From: Clostridium beijerinckii HUN142
GTDB lineage: Bacteria > Bacillota > Clostridia > Clostridiales > Clostridiaceae
NCBI RefSeq assembly: GCF_000621745.1
Contig: NZ_JHXK01000011.1
Location: 124,001 to 188,000 of the forward strand
Direction of reading: 5' to 3'
Length of the DNA stretch: 64,000 bases
Shown here: piece after piece, positions 36,481 to 45,129 of the stretch
How the letters are laid out: each line of letters opens with the position of its first letter
How positions within the stretch are numbered: the stretch's first letter is position 1
The notes under the pieces: model-generated
The model's database searches: none
Told to the model about the DNA's origin: nothing
What the model saw: the letters and a program-made list of their open reading frames with translations, nothing else
Translations under genes and position numbers: made by a program

Positions 36481-36625
36481 TTTGTCCTTTCCCCCTTATG
36501 TCAATTAATTACATTAATTATTCCATTTATCTATTATCTCATACTCTAATATGAAAAAAAGATATTACATCATTCTTTGTGATTTTCACCAAATTTAATT
36601 ATTGCCTTTTATAATATTATAAAAA

Positions 36626-36704
36626 ACAAAAGCCTTCTTCATAAAGAGTATACAAACAATACATTATTATTTGTATACTCCTTATGAAAAAGGTCTTCTA
36701 CTTC
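36626..36704 (-). terminator. Long intrinsic terminator after argF
   Basis: GAGTATACAAA (36646-36656) pairs with TTTGTATACTC (36670-36680), and TTCATAA/TTATGAA extend the stem outward. On the minus strand TTTTGTTTTTT follows. Confidence 0.85.
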
Positions 36705-36722
36705 CCATTAGCTCTGGTGGAT

Positions 36723-37718
36723 TTATGCACCAATTGTTGCTAACATTATTGCTTTTATAGAATGCATTCTATTTTCTGCTTCGTCAAATACTACAGATTG
36801 TTTTCCTTCGAATACTTCATCCGTAACTTCCAATGCAGTAATGCCAAATTTTTCTCCTACATCTTTTCCCACTTTAGTTTTTAAATCATGGTAAGCCGGT
36901 AAACAATGCATAAATATTGCGTTTTCATTTGCATTATCCATAACATCCTTGTTTACTTGATATGGGAGCAACAATTTTAATCTACTTTCCCAAACTTCAT
37001 CTGGTTCACCCATTGATACCCATACATCGGTATAGATTACATCTGCATTTTCAGTTCCTTTATCAACATCTTCCGTTAAAGTTATCGTAGCTCCAGTTTC
37101 CTGAGCTATTTCCTTACATTTTCCTACTAAATTTTCTGAAGGAAATAATTCTTTAGGTGCACAAGCAGTGAAATTTAGTCCCATCTTTGCACAAGCTACC
37201 ATTAGAGAGTTCCCCATGTTATTTCTTGCATCACCCATATAAACAAAATTAACACCTTTTAATCTTCCAAGTTTTTCTTCTATCGTTAGAAGATCTGCAA
37301 TCATTTGAGTCGGATGGAATTCATCTGTTAATCCATTCCATACCGGAACTCCTGCATACTTAGCTAATTCTTCGACTATTTCCTGACTAAAACCTCTATA
37401 CTCTATTCCATCATACATTCTTCCAAGAACCCTTGCAGTGTCTGCAATACTTTCTTTCTTCCCCATTTGGGATCCTGCTGAATCTAGGTATGTAACTCCC
37501 ATCCCTAAATCTCTTCCGGCTACTTCAAACGAACATCTTGTTCTTGTGGATGTCTTTTCAAATAACAGTACTATGTTCTTACCTTTCAACTTATCATGTA
37601 AAATTCCAGTTCTTTTCAATGTTTTTAACTCCTTAGATAAATCTAACAAATATCTAATCTCTTCTGGTTTAAAATCTAATAACTTTAAAAAACTTCTTCC
37701 CCTTAAATTTACTGCCAT
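36723..37718 (-). CDS. argF: Ornithine carbamoyltransferase
   Basis: A 331-residue enzyme that joins ornithine and carbamoyl phosphate to make citrulline. The carbamoyl-phosphate motif [15 protein letters not shown], the [14 protein letters not shown] loop and the ornithine motif MHCLPAYHD are intact. ATG 37718 follows GAAGGAGAG; the frame open to 37802 is upstream leader. It is monocistronic, so a biosynthetic (argF) or catabolic (arcB) role cannot be told apart by context, since no arcA or arcC is near; argF is the safer name. Confidence 0.94.
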   Translation of the reverse strand: MAVNLRGRSFLKLLDFKPEEIRYLLDLSKELKTLKRTGILHDKLKGKNIVLLFEKTSTRTRCSFEVAGRDLGMGVTYLDSAGSQMGKKESIADTARVLGRMYDGIEYRGFSQEIVEELAKYAGVPVWNGLTDEFHPTQMIADLLTIEEKLGRLKGVNFVYMGDARNNMGNSLMVACAKMGLNFTACAPKELFPSENLVGKCKEIAQETGATITLTEDVDKGTENADVIYTDVWVSMGEPDEVWESRLKLLLPYQVNKDVMDNANENAIFMHCLPAYHDLKTKVGKDVGEKFGITALEVTDEVFEGKQSVVFDEAENRMHSIKAIMLATIGA

Positions 37719-37906
37719 GCTTACTCTCCTTCTATCTATAATATTTTTATAAATAAAAAATTTATTGTATTTAGTATATATATTGTAAATAAGCTTATAC
37801 ATTAAAATTTAGTATATACTATGACCTTATTATTTTAAATCATATATATTATTACAATACATATGTATTTAATAATCTTTTATTTAATACATATACTATT
37901 TCCACA

Positions 37907-37920
37907 TGTATAATTATACA
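37907..37920. promoter_or_regulatory. Possible ArgR box upstream of argF
   Basis: TGTATAATTATACA is a perfect 14-bp palindrome resembling half of the ARG operator (TGnAT-n-ATnCA), about 190 bases upstream of argF. A second dyad, ATACATATGTAT, lies near 37858. AT-rich DNA makes chance palindromes common. Confidence 0.3.
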
Positions 37921-38126
37921 ATAAACAGTATTATTATTCAATGTTTTGATACTATTTATTTATATATGCATTGTAGTAATTTTTTTACGTTTAAATTTCT
38001 AATAAGCTAAGTGCTGAACTAAAACTAAAATACAGAAACCTGATTACGACATATACGTAAAATAAAGTAAAGTTATATTTCATATAGTCTTAGAATCTAT
38101 TTTAGCTTCTATAATTCCTTATATAA

Positions 38127-38156
38127 CAAAAAAAAGACCAGTCAATAACTGATCTT
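38127..38156 (-). terminator. Intrinsic terminator of the secreted repeat protein gene
   Basis: AAGACCAGT (38134-38142) pairs with ACTGATCTT (38148-38156) with one G-U pair. On the minus strand a run of T follows. Confidence 0.82.
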
Positions 38157-38238
38157 CTTTGATTATTATTATTAAAGCTTATTTTCTATAACTCATGTTA
38201 TATTTTCTGAATCTTAAGATATTAATATTTATTTAATT

Positions 38239-39261
38239 TTACTTGGAATGTGTAAGAGTTTCTATTATAGTTGCTTCTTGATCAGCTGTTATTGTTCCTG
38301 CTGTCACTAATCCATCTAATTTAGTTTTTACCATATCTTTATGTTTTTCAACTCCTTCGGATTTTTCTTTTTCTCCTACAGCTTTTTCTTGTGGTTTCAA
38401 TGCATTCTCTATTGCTGTTTCTTTATCTGAAGTTAATGTACCTGCTGTCACCAAACTATCTAAAACTGATTTAAAGTTCCCTTTTGTATTTTCAAGTGCT
38501 GTTTCTATTGCTGTCTGCTCATCTGCTGTTATTATTCCAGATGCTACTAAATCTGATAGTTTAGTCTTAAAGAACTCTTTATGTCCTCCATTTTTAGCTT
38601 CTGACTTTAATGCATTTTCTATTGCTGTCTCTTTGTCTGAAGTTAGTGTTCCTGCCGTTACCAAACTATCCAAAACTGCTTTAAAGTTCCCTTTTCCATT
38701 TTCAAGTGCTGTTTCTATTTCTGTCTGCTCATCTGCTGTTATTGTTCCAGATGTCACTAAATCTGATAGTTTAGTCTTAAAGAACTCTTTATGTCCTCCA
38801 TTTTTAGCTTCTGACTTTAATGCATTTTCTATTGCTGTCTCTTTGTCTGAAGTTAGTGTTCCTGCCGTTACCAAACTATCCAAAACTGTTTTAAAGTTCC
38901 CTTTCGTATTTTCAAGAGCTGTTTCTATTGCTGTCTGCTCATTTGCTGTTATTGTTCCAGATGTTACTAAATCTGATAGTTTAGTTTTAAGAAAATCTTT
39001 ATGTCCTCCATTTTTAAATCCATCTTGTGGCATTAAGGCTTGCTTAATAGCAGTTTCTTCATCTGAAGTTATAGATCCTGCTGTTACTAAAGAATCTAAT
39101 TTAGCTTGGAATCCATTTGCTCTACCTTGATGTTGAACTGCTGATCTAGTATTTGCAACATTTATAGAATCTGCAGCAAATACTCCTGTACTCGCAGATA
39201 CTACCATGCTTGCTAAAATAACGCCTGTCATAACTTTACTCTTAATACTTTTATTTTTCAT
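38239..39261 (-). CDS. Secreted protein with eight helical LV-x-x-G-T-I/L-T repeats
   Basis: A 340-residue protein with a signal peptide (cleavage probably after VFAA near residue 30). The rest is eight copies of a roughly 25-residue motif of the form KLDSLVTAGTLTSDKETAIENAL, joined by Lys/Gly-rich linkers. Motifs alternate between two subtypes, and pairs form three near-identical 70-residue blocks. The motif resembles those of small secreted clostridial DUF2680/YckD-type proteins, whose function is unknown. There is no wall anchor, membrane helix or catalytic residue. AAGGAAGT precedes the ATG. The near-identity of blocks suggests recent expansion by recombination. Confidence 0.8.
   Translation of the reverse strand: MKNKSIKSKVMTGVILASMVVSASTGVFAADSINVANTRSAVQHQGRANGFQAKLDSLVTAGSITSDEETAIKQALMPQDGFKNGGHKDFLKTKLSDLVTSGTITANEQTAIETALENTKGNFKTVLDSLVTAGTLTSDKETAIENALKSEAKNGGHKEFFKTKLSDLVTSGTITADEQTEIETALENGKGNFKAVLDSLVTAGTLTSDKETAIENALKSEAKNGGHKEFFKTKLSDLVASGIITADEQTAIETALENTKGNFKSVLDSLVTAGTLTSDKETAIENALKPQEKAVGEKEKSEGVEKHKDMVKTKLDGLVTAGTITADQEATIIETLTHSK
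38380..39009. repeat. Three tandem 210-bp repeats inside the secreted repeat protein gene
   Basis: The marker ATGTCCTCC recurs at 38581, 38791 and 39001, giving an exact 210-bp period (70 codons). The middle and flanking units differ at only a few positions. Confidence 0.85.
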
Positions 39262-39559
39262 TTAAATTACTTCCTTTCAAATATGTTATTTTGCATTTCA
39301 ATTACTTATTTATTAATTTATCTTTTCTTAATTATATAAAAGGATTTTTACAGTTTTGTCACAGAATTTAGTCAAAAATGTTACAATAACAAAAAGATTC
39401 CATAATTCTTTATTTTATTATGTAAAATCAAGCAATTAGGAATCTTATATTTTTTGAATATAAGATGGTTGATTATACCACTTTAGAAGAGTATAATTTT
39501 TTAGAATGTGAATTTGCAGCTTGTTATAATTACATAATTGTGCATTGTAAGGGAGATAC

Positions 39560-40726
39560 ATGTGTATGACTAAGAATTCAGTAAATAAGTACTTATTTAA
39601 ATTAAAAACAAATACAAATAACCAGCCCAATAAAAAGAATATTTTAATTCTATTGATATTAATTGTTATATCTTTAGCTAGTTTGCTTTTTATTTCTACT
39701 AATGAAAATTTATACGGCAACCCAATAGCTAAAATAACATCAATAACTGAAAATGAATCTAAAGAAGAAAATTCTACTGGAAAAATAGAACCTATGAAGA
39801 ACCAAAAAATTGAAGCGGTTATCATGAATGGTATGTTTAAAGGAAACTTTGTTCAACTTGATAATACAACATCATTTTCTCAAGTTAACGACTTAGATTT
39901 AAAAGTAAATGATGAAATTTTTATATCACTACAAAGCAATGATAACCACGAAATAATTTCTGCGAAAATTCTAGAACTAAAGAGGGACAAATATGTTATT
40001 TATATGATTAACATTTTCATAGCTTTAATATTGCTTGTTGGAGGAATGAAAGGTTTTAAATCTTTAGTAAGTGTTATTATTAATATTTTAATTGTATTTT
40101 CAATAATTGGGTTATTTTCCAAAGGCTGTGATTTAGCTATAATTTCTATAATAGGAAGTATACTTTTTATAATTTCTTCTTTATTGATAGTATCAGGAAA
40201 AAATAAAAAAACAGCTTCTGCTATAATTGGAACTTTAGTTGGTACCTTAACATCCATGCTAATAGCTAGTATTGTAATAAATTTAAATAATTGGAGCGGA
40301 ATTCACTTTGAAGAAATGGAATTTCTTACTCATCCTCCAGAAAAGATATTTTTCATCGAACTTATTATAGGTACACTAGGTGGAATAATGGATATTGCAA
40401 TTTCTATATCTTCTGCTATAGATGAGCTATATTATAAAAACCCTAATATTGATAGTAAATTAATAATTAAATCTGCAAGAGAAATTGGACAAGATATTAT
40501 GGGAACAATGTCAAACACATTAGTTTTTGCTTATCTAAGCGGCAGTATGCCAATTATATTACTTCTACTTAGAAACGGGTTACCTATAACTTATATTATA
40601 AATATAAATCTTTCTCTAGAATTTATGAGAGCACTTATCGGAAGCATAGGAATAGTTTTAAGTATTCCTATTACAATTTTTACATCTATTGTTATTCTTA
40701 AAAACCATAAGATTGGAGAAGCCTAA
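39560..40726 (+). CDS. YibE/F-like membrane protein, first of a pair
   Basis: A 388-residue protein of the YibE/F family (COG5438). A cytoplasmic start and one helix (about 28-46) lead to a short external domain (about 50-135) rich in beta structure. Then come six or seven hydrophobic helices with the conserved FIELIIGTLGGIMDIAISISSAIDEL and GQDIMGTMSNTLVFAYLSGSMP motifs. Function is unknown; transport has been suggested. GGGAG precedes ATG 39560, with ATG 39566 a possible alternative. Followed after 4 bases by a second family member. Confidence 0.86.
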   Translation: MCMTKNSVNKYLFKLKTNTNNQPNKKNILILLILIVISLASLLFISTNENLYGNPIAKITSITENESKEENSTGKIEPMKNQKIEAVIMNGMFKGNFVQLDNTTSFSQVNDLDLKVNDEIFISLQSNDNHEIISAKILELKRDKYVIYMINIFIALILLVGGMKGFKSLVSVIINILIVFSIIGLFSKGCDLAIISIIGSILFIISSLLIVSGKNKKTASAIIGTLVGTLTSMLIASIVINLNNWSGIHFEEMEFLTHPPEKIFFIELIIGTLGGIMDIAISISSAIDELYYKNPNIDSKLIIKSAREIGQDIMGTMSNTLVFAYLSGSMPIILLLLRNGLPITYIININLSLEFMRALIGSIGIVLSIPITIFTSIVILKNHKIGEA

Positions 40727-40730
40727 GATC

Positions 40731-41507
40731 ATGAATATAGTACTAATATTATTAATCATTTTGTTTATTCTTATGACAATTGTTGGAGGCACAAGAGGAA
40801 TCAAATCATTTTTTACTTTAATTCTAAATTTTTTTACGTTCTTCTTTATGCTTATTCTAATCGGCGCCAAAATTGATCCTATTAAAGTTACTTTTATTTG
40901 TGCTATTTTTATTAGTTTTTTTAGTTTATTTTTTATTAATGGTTTTAACAAAAAAACATTTTCTTCTTTATTATCTGTTATAATAGTTATTTTCTTAGTC
41001 ATGTTTATAACATATAATATGAGCCTAAATGCTCAAATACAAGGCTTCAGTAATGAACAGGCAGAAACTGTTGCATTCCTTTCCCTATATGTTCAATTAA
41101 ACTTTTCAAAAATTGTAATATGTGAAATTCTAATTGGGCTATTGGGAGCAATTATAGACGTTTCTATATCAATATCATCATCAATGAATGAAATTTATAA
41201 AAATGATCCTGCATCAACAAAAAGCAGCTTATTTAAATCTGGAATGAATATTGGTAAAGATATTTTAGGAACTATGACTAATACTCTGCTTTTTGCATAT
41301 ATAAGCGGATTTATGACATTAATAATATATTTTAATGAACTTAATTACCCTATTTCTACCATTATAAACGAAAAAGTTTTTTGTTCTGAAGTATTCCAAG
41401 TTTTAAGCTGCGGAATAGGTATTATTCTTATAATTCCTATTACTGCATTAATCTCTTCAAGGCTTTTGATTTTAAATATTCACTCAAAGAAAAATACACC
41501 TGCATAA
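40731..41507 (+). CDS. YibE/F-like membrane protein, second of a pair
   Basis: A 258-residue protein lacking the external domain of its neighbour but sharing the membrane core: ICEILIGLLGAIIDVSISISSSMNEI and GKDILGTMTNTLLFAYISG. ATG 40731 follows GGAGAA by 11 bases. The two products probably form a hetero-oligomer, since family members commonly occur as adjacent pairs. A strong bidirectional terminator closes the operon. Confidence 0.86.
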   Translation: MNIVLILLIILFILMTIVGGTRGIKSFFTLILNFFTFFFMLILIGAKIDPIKVTFICAIFISFFSLFFINGFNKKTFSSLLSVIIVIFLVMFITYNMSLNAQIQGFSNEQAETVAFLSLYVQLNFSKIVICEILIGLLGAIIDVSISISSSMNEIYKNDPASTKSSLFKSGMNIGKDILGTMTNTLLFAYISGFMTLIIYFNELNYPISTIINEKVFCSEVFQVLSCGIGIILIIPITALISSRLLILNIHSKKNTPA

Positions 41508-41540
41508 ACGTCATTTCATTTATTGTAAGCAATAAAAAAA

Positions 41541-41591
41541 CTATTTTGTTATCTACTATCTTGAATATTAGATAATAAAATAGTTTTTTTT
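41541..41591. terminator. Terminator of the YibE/F pair
   Basis: CTATTTTGTTATCTA (41541-41555) pairs with TAGATAATAAAATAG (41569-41583) with one mismatch, followed by eight T rightward; seven A precede the stem, so it also works leftward. Confidence 0.88.
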
Positions 41592-41615
41592 ACTATGTAT
41601 TAAATTAGAATTCAA

Positions 41616-42143
41616 TTAACTTAAGCTAAACTTCTTATATATTTTCCAAGTTCCTTCTTCCCATTTGTAAATAGTTATATTATCAAAGCTGCACTTAAAC
41701 TCGCAATCATATTGATGAACGTAATCCCAAACTTTGTTGTAAATAGGATTTAGATTTTTTGACGCTAAAGTTACATGAAAGGTTTTATTTTTACCATCTT
41801 TTCTATCAAATTTAATATATGGTATGTCATTTATTTTATCTATTAATCTATCATGAACTTCTTTTGCTTCCTTAGACATATTTACTTTCATAAAAATAAC
41901 TCTGTCATAAAAATGATCGTAACCATCAATTATAAATGGTTCTGCTTTTTCCTCTTTGATAAATTCCTCGAGAACATTATTTAAGTCAGTGATTTCATCA
42001 TCATATTCAAAAGGTGCTTTAATTGTAAAATGTGCAGGGAGCTTAGATGACTTCGCCTTAAAATTTCTAAAAAGTTCTTCTCTCAAATTATTATTAAACT
42101 CTCCTGCTTTACCATTTATTACACAGACCATTACATATCTCAT
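41616..42143 (-). CDS. 2H phosphoesterase superfamily protein, LigT/2'-5' RNA ligase-like
   Basis: A 175-residue protein with the two H-x-T motifs of the superfamily: HFTIKAPF near residue 38 and HVTLASK near residue 125. Such enzymes cleave cyclic nucleotide phosphodiesters or act on RNA ends; the substrate is not predictable here. The size fits the bacterial stand-alone type. GGAGAAAT precedes the ATG. The upstream NUDIX gene reads in the same direction, 157 bases away. Confidence 0.85.
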   Translation of the reverse strand: MRYVMVCVINGKAGEFNNNLREELFRNFKAKSSKLPAHFTIKAPFEYDDEITDLNNVLEEFIKEEKAEPFIIDGYDHFYDRVIFMKVNMSKEAKEVHDRLIDKINDIPYIKFDRKDGKNKTFHVTLASKNLNPIYNKVWDYVHQYDCEFKCSFDNITIYKWEEGTWKIYKKFSLS

Positions 42144-42300
42144 ATCTATTTCTCCTTACATAATCAAACTTACTGTAATTAAATTTATAGTTTATAATCA
42201 AATTCTCCTTTATAATTTTATTTTTTCATTACAATAAAATATTATGTAAATATTTATTAGTATTATTATACTATCAATTTATGTGATAAAGCCTCAATAA

Positions 42301-42858
42301 CTATAAATTCCTTATCTTAGCAACTATTTTATCATATACTTTCTTCATATGTGTTTCATTAGAAAATAAATTTATTTCATCAATAGGTATCCATTTAACA
42401 TCACTATTTTCATCTGGCTTAACAACAAGTTCCTCATTCTCATCAGCTTCAATAAGATATGCTAGAGAAGCATGTAAATGTGGAGAAACAAATTCCCCTT
42501 TTTTTATATGCCCAAAAACAGGTAAAATATCTATTGAAACTATTTCACTATTAATAGGCACTAAATTTTTTACACCAGTTTCCTCCTCCGCTTCTTTAAT
42601 TGCAACAAACAGTAAATTCTTTTCTCCATCAGCATGCCCACCTGTCCAGGACCATGAATTATATATATTGTGATGAACCATTAAAACCTTGTCCCTAGTT
42701 TTATTTAATACAAACGCTGAACTTGTCATATGTATGATTTCATTATTTCTAGTTAAAATATCATCAAATATTCTGGAATACTTTAAAATAATTTCCTTAT
42801 CCTTCGTTTCCTGTTCATTGCAAGGTTTGTATCCTTTTACTGAATCAATCCACTCCAT
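42301..42858 (-). CDS. NUDIX hydrolase
   Basis: A 185-residue protein with a central Nudix box, GGHADGEKNLLFVAIKEAEEETGV, which has the conserved Gly and the EAEEETG metal-binding helix but one extra residue between the first Glu and the helix. NUDIX enzymes cleave nucleoside diphosphates linked to other groups. The N-terminal 45 residues carry no recognisable domain. GAGGTAAAT precedes the ATG. Substrate unknown; the 2H phosphoesterase gene downstream may be functionally linked. Confidence 0.86.
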   Translation of the reverse strand: MEWIDSVKGYKPCNEQETKDKEIILKYSRIFDDILTRNNEIIHMTSSAFVLNKTRDKVLMVHHNIYNSWSWTGGHADGEKNLLFVAIKEAEEETGVKNLVPINSEIVSIDILPVFGHIKKGEFVSPHLHASLAYLIEADENEELVVKPDENSDVKWIPIDEINLFSNETHMKKVYDKIVAKIRNL

Positions 42859-42978
42859 AATTTACCTCACTTTCGCTAATTTTATATGATCTATAAACTA
42901 CTATACCATGTATTTTAAGTGTTTCAAGCTATTACAAAAGTCTTCTAAATTGGTCATTATTTCATATTTGACATACCA

Positions 42979-43006
42979 TTGACACAATAATGATATATAT
43001 TATACT
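42979..43006 (+). promoter_or_regulatory. Sigma-A-type promoter of the nucleotidyltransferase-like gene
   Basis: TTGACA (42979-42984), a 16-base spacer and TATACT (43001-43006). This is the best -35/-10 match in the region and would give a leader of about 190 bases that includes the hairpin at 43074-43113. Confidence 0.6.
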
Positions 43007-43073
43007 TGAGATGATAATTTAAACATTATTATTTCTCCCCATAATTAATAATTATATAAATGCTAACAAAGGT

Positions 43074-43113
43074 ATAAATAATGACTTATTCCCCTAAATA
43101 GGTCATTATTTAT
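43074..43113 (+). repeat. Leader hairpin with repeated GGTCATTATTT
   Basis: ATAAATAATGAC (43074-43085) pairs perfectly with GTCATTATTTAT (43102-43113), extended inward by a G-U pair and four more pairs. The right arm sequence GGTCATTATTT also occurs alone at about 42953, just upstream of the promoter. It may be a protein-binding or attenuation structure. Confidence 0.55.
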
Positions 43114-43203
43114 ATTTTGCATTTAATGAATAAAAGATTTTTAAATATAAATAATATTAACAAGTAAGTAATATTATTTATATGATTTCAAGAGGTGAAG
43201 AAA

Positions 43204-43749
43204 ATGCTTAATGCTTTAAGTTATATAGGAAGTAAGCTTAATGATTTAAATATCATTTGGGGTGTTGGGGGATCAGTATTATTAAGTCATTTTGGAATTA
43301 CAGATAAACCTGATGATATATATATTTTTATTGATATAAATGACATTGAAAAAGTTGATAAAATACTTAACGATATTAGTAATGAAACACTAACTAAAGA
43401 AAGTAAATTATATTCACCAAAATACTTTCACAGATCTATTATAGGAGGCTTTGAAGTTAACATAATATCAGGTTTAAAGATTAATCATAGCAATGGCACA
43501 TTCAAATATATTTTTCATTCTGACTCAATCCCAGAATTAACGAAAATTAATGAGATAGATATCCCACTAATGTCCTTGGAAGATTGGTATGTAATTTACC
43601 AATTAAGTCCCAACAAAAAAGAAAAAGCGAAACTAATAGAAGTATATCTATTAACAAATGAAATAAGAAATCCTAATTTATTAGAAAGGTCATTAAGAGG
43701 TGACCTGCCAATAGAATTAATAAGTAAAATTGAAAGAATGTTAATATGA
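43204..43749 (+). CDS. Nucleotidyltransferase-fold-like protein, function unknown
   Basis: A 181-residue protein. IIWGVGGSVLLSHFGITDKPDDIYIFIDI resembles the start of nucleotidyltransferase-fold proteins (GG-S helix, then an acidic strand), with DDIYIFID in place of the usual DxD. A downstream GGFEVNIISG could supply the third strand, but the catalytic Asp pattern is imperfect, so it may be inactive or a distant homologue. GTG 43195 lies inside the AGAGGTGA ribosome site; ATG 43204 is preferred. It has a strong promoter and a structured leader. It has no partner gene, so it is not an obvious toxin-antitoxin pair. Confidence 0.5.
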   Translation: MLNALSYIGSKLNDLNIIWGVGGSVLLSHFGITDKPDDIYIFIDINDIEKVDKILNDISNETLTKESKLYSPKYFHRSIIGGFEVNIISGLKINHSNGTFKYIFHSDSIPELTKINEIDIPLMSLEDWYVIYQLSPNKKEKAKLIEVYLLTNEIRNPNLLERSLRGDLPIELISKIERMLI

Positions 43750-43898
43750 TTCAAACTTCTAATTTTAACAGTCCATGTATAGTGGTTTATATGATAAACA
43801 TCCATTTCTGGTTTTAGAATAACTGGAATAGCTCGATGAATTGAATACATTTGAAATTTATAACTTGATAGAAATTCGTTTAATTTCTTTTCATTTTC

Positions 43899-43930
43899 AA
43901 AAAGGATATGAATAATATCACATCCTTTTT
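43899..43930. terminator. Bidirectional hairpin between convergent genes
   Basis: AAAAAGGAT (43899-43907) pairs with ATCCTTTTT (43922-43930); the T-run is part of the stem in both directions. Confidence 0.7.
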
Positions 43931-43946
43931 GTTTCTGGTATTTAAT

Positions 43947-44741
43947 TTAGTCAAAAAAAAGTCTATTTCTTACTGGTGATTCACCTCTTGTTGTTCCTCC
44001 GGTTCCTGCTCCACCACCTGTTGTTCCTCCGGTTCCCATGCCGCCGCATGTTGTTCCTCCGGTTCCCATGCCACCGCCTGTTGTTCCTCCGGTTCCCATG
44101 CCACCGCTTGTTGTTCCTCCGGTTCCTGTGCCACCGCCTGTTGTTCCTCCAGTGCTTGGTCCACCTAACAAAGTAGATGCTCCTGTATTTTGCCACTGTT
44201 GAACTTGGGTAATTGCTTCCTGAGGAGTTTTTCCTAAGCCAACAAGCACTCCTAATAAAATAGCTTTTTGATATGAACGTCGTGCACCACTACCCTGTGA
44301 TCCTGTTCCTTGATTAGTATCATTTAAAGAATAACTCACTATTGGCTCAATATATCTAATCCAATCATCTGGTCTAAAATTCGATGTATTCTGCTTCACT
44401 TGCCTCTTCATATTTTCATTGATATCAAAATTCATTGCACCCATATTATCATCTATTAGTATTCCAACCTTAGGTGCATTATTAAGAATTTCCATCATTC
44501 CATGACAAGAATTAAATTGCTCTGTTAAATCTTGACCCGCATCAAGCCCATAGTGTGTCCCTCCGTTCCAGTTTGATTTGTTACTTACATCGTAAACTAC
44601 ACCTTCTATAGCTACATAAGCGGGCTTTCCTCCTCTTCCATTATATTGTGACAACTCATCTAATGTAAGTTCTTTAGGTTGCCTATACGAATTACTTCCT
44701 GTAAGTTCATTAATAGTTTTTAAATCAAAATAAATAGACAT
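43947..44741 (-). CDS. Cytochrome b5-like heme/steroid-binding domain with Gly/Thr repeat tail
   Basis: A 264-residue protein with no signal peptide. Residues 22-98 form a cytochrome b5-like domain (LTLDELSQYNGRGGKPAYVAIEGVVYDVSN, then GTHYGLDAGQDLTEQF and FNSCHGM), as in membrane steroid-binding proteins. His residues in HYG and CHG could be ligands. A middle helical part follows (about 130-190), and the C-terminal 60 residues are a 10-residue repeat of the form GTGGTTGGGM. Six 30-bp DNA repeats encode the tail. The tail recalls spore-coat or surface proteins; function unknown. Confidence 0.75.
   Translation of the reverse strand: MSIYFDLKTINELTGSNSYRQPKELTLDELSQYNGRGGKPAYVAIEGVVYDVSNKSNWNGGTHYGLDAGQDLTEQFNSCHGMMEILNNAPKVGILIDDNMGAMNFDINENMKRQVKQNTSNFRPDDWIRYIEPIVSYSLNDTNQGTGSQGSGARRSYQKAILLGVLVGLGKTPQEAITQVQQWQNTGASTLLGGPSTGGTTGGGTGTGGTTSGGMGTGGTTGGGMGTGGTTCGGMGTGGTTGGGAGTGGTTRGESPVRNRLFFD
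43989..44160. repeat. 30-bp tandem repeats encoding the Gly/Thr tail
   Basis: TTGTTCCTCC recurs at 43991, 44021, 44051, 44081, 44111 and 44141, an exact 30-bp period. It is GC-rich compared with surrounding DNA and in frame with the gene. Confidence 0.9.
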
Positions 44742-45129
44742 AAATACCTCTCAAATATTTTTACCTATAAAATATATGCCGTTTCCTTGAAATAAATTCC
44801 TAAAAAAGTACTTAAACTATAAATAATAAAAATATTCCATTTAGTTATTTCATTCTTTTTGTTCACAAACTGTACAATAATATTATGACTTTGCTTAATA
44901 TTTCATAGATTTTCTTAACATATATACAAAAAAAATTAAATATTTTTGATATATTCTAAACTTTACTAGATTTTTCAGCAATTATATAGTAATATAGATA
45001 TACTAAATTTGAATTTTTTTCAAGTGATGTATACTTTTTTTAAAATAGTATAACATTATATTATTTATAGTATACAATATATTTCTTTCATTTTTAGATA
45101 TCTATAATTTTATACAAGGGGGCTTTACA
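44742..45129. other. Divergent region before the DAHP synthase gene
   Basis: Very AT-rich. It should hold promoters for both genes. No T-box (no GGTGG antiterminator core) or other riboswitch was recognised upstream of the DAHP synthase gene. Confidence 0.4.

Larger units (their letters stand above)
37719..38238. other. Region between argF and the repeat protein gene
   Basis: It holds the argF leader, the possible ARG box (37907-37920) and the terminator of the repeat-protein gene (38127-38156). No further gene is supported. Confidence 0.4.
42859..43203. other. Divergent region before the nucleotidyltransferase-like gene
   Basis: It contains GGTCATTATTT at about 42953, the promoter at 42979-43006, the leader hairpin at 43074-43113 and the ribosome site at 43191-43198. 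No additional gene seen. Confidence 0.5.

Noticed and set aside
37858..37869. Second palindrome ATACATATGTAT near argF as ArgR site
   Set aside because: Too short and too AT-rich to separate from chance, unlike the 14-bp dyad at 37907.
43596..43850. 84-codon leftward frame opposite the nucleotidyltransferase-like gene
   Set aside because: Shadow of the rightward gene; no ribosome site.
43976..44196. Three overlapping frames and a CRISPR-like array of 30-bp repeats
   Set aside because: The 30-bp repeats have no spacers and lie in frame inside the cytochrome-b5-like gene; the other frames are shadows of this low-complexity tail.
44742..45129. T-box or other leader before the DAHP synthase gene
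   Set aside because: No GGTGG-containing antiterminator core or specifier-loop pattern and no terminator in the leader.
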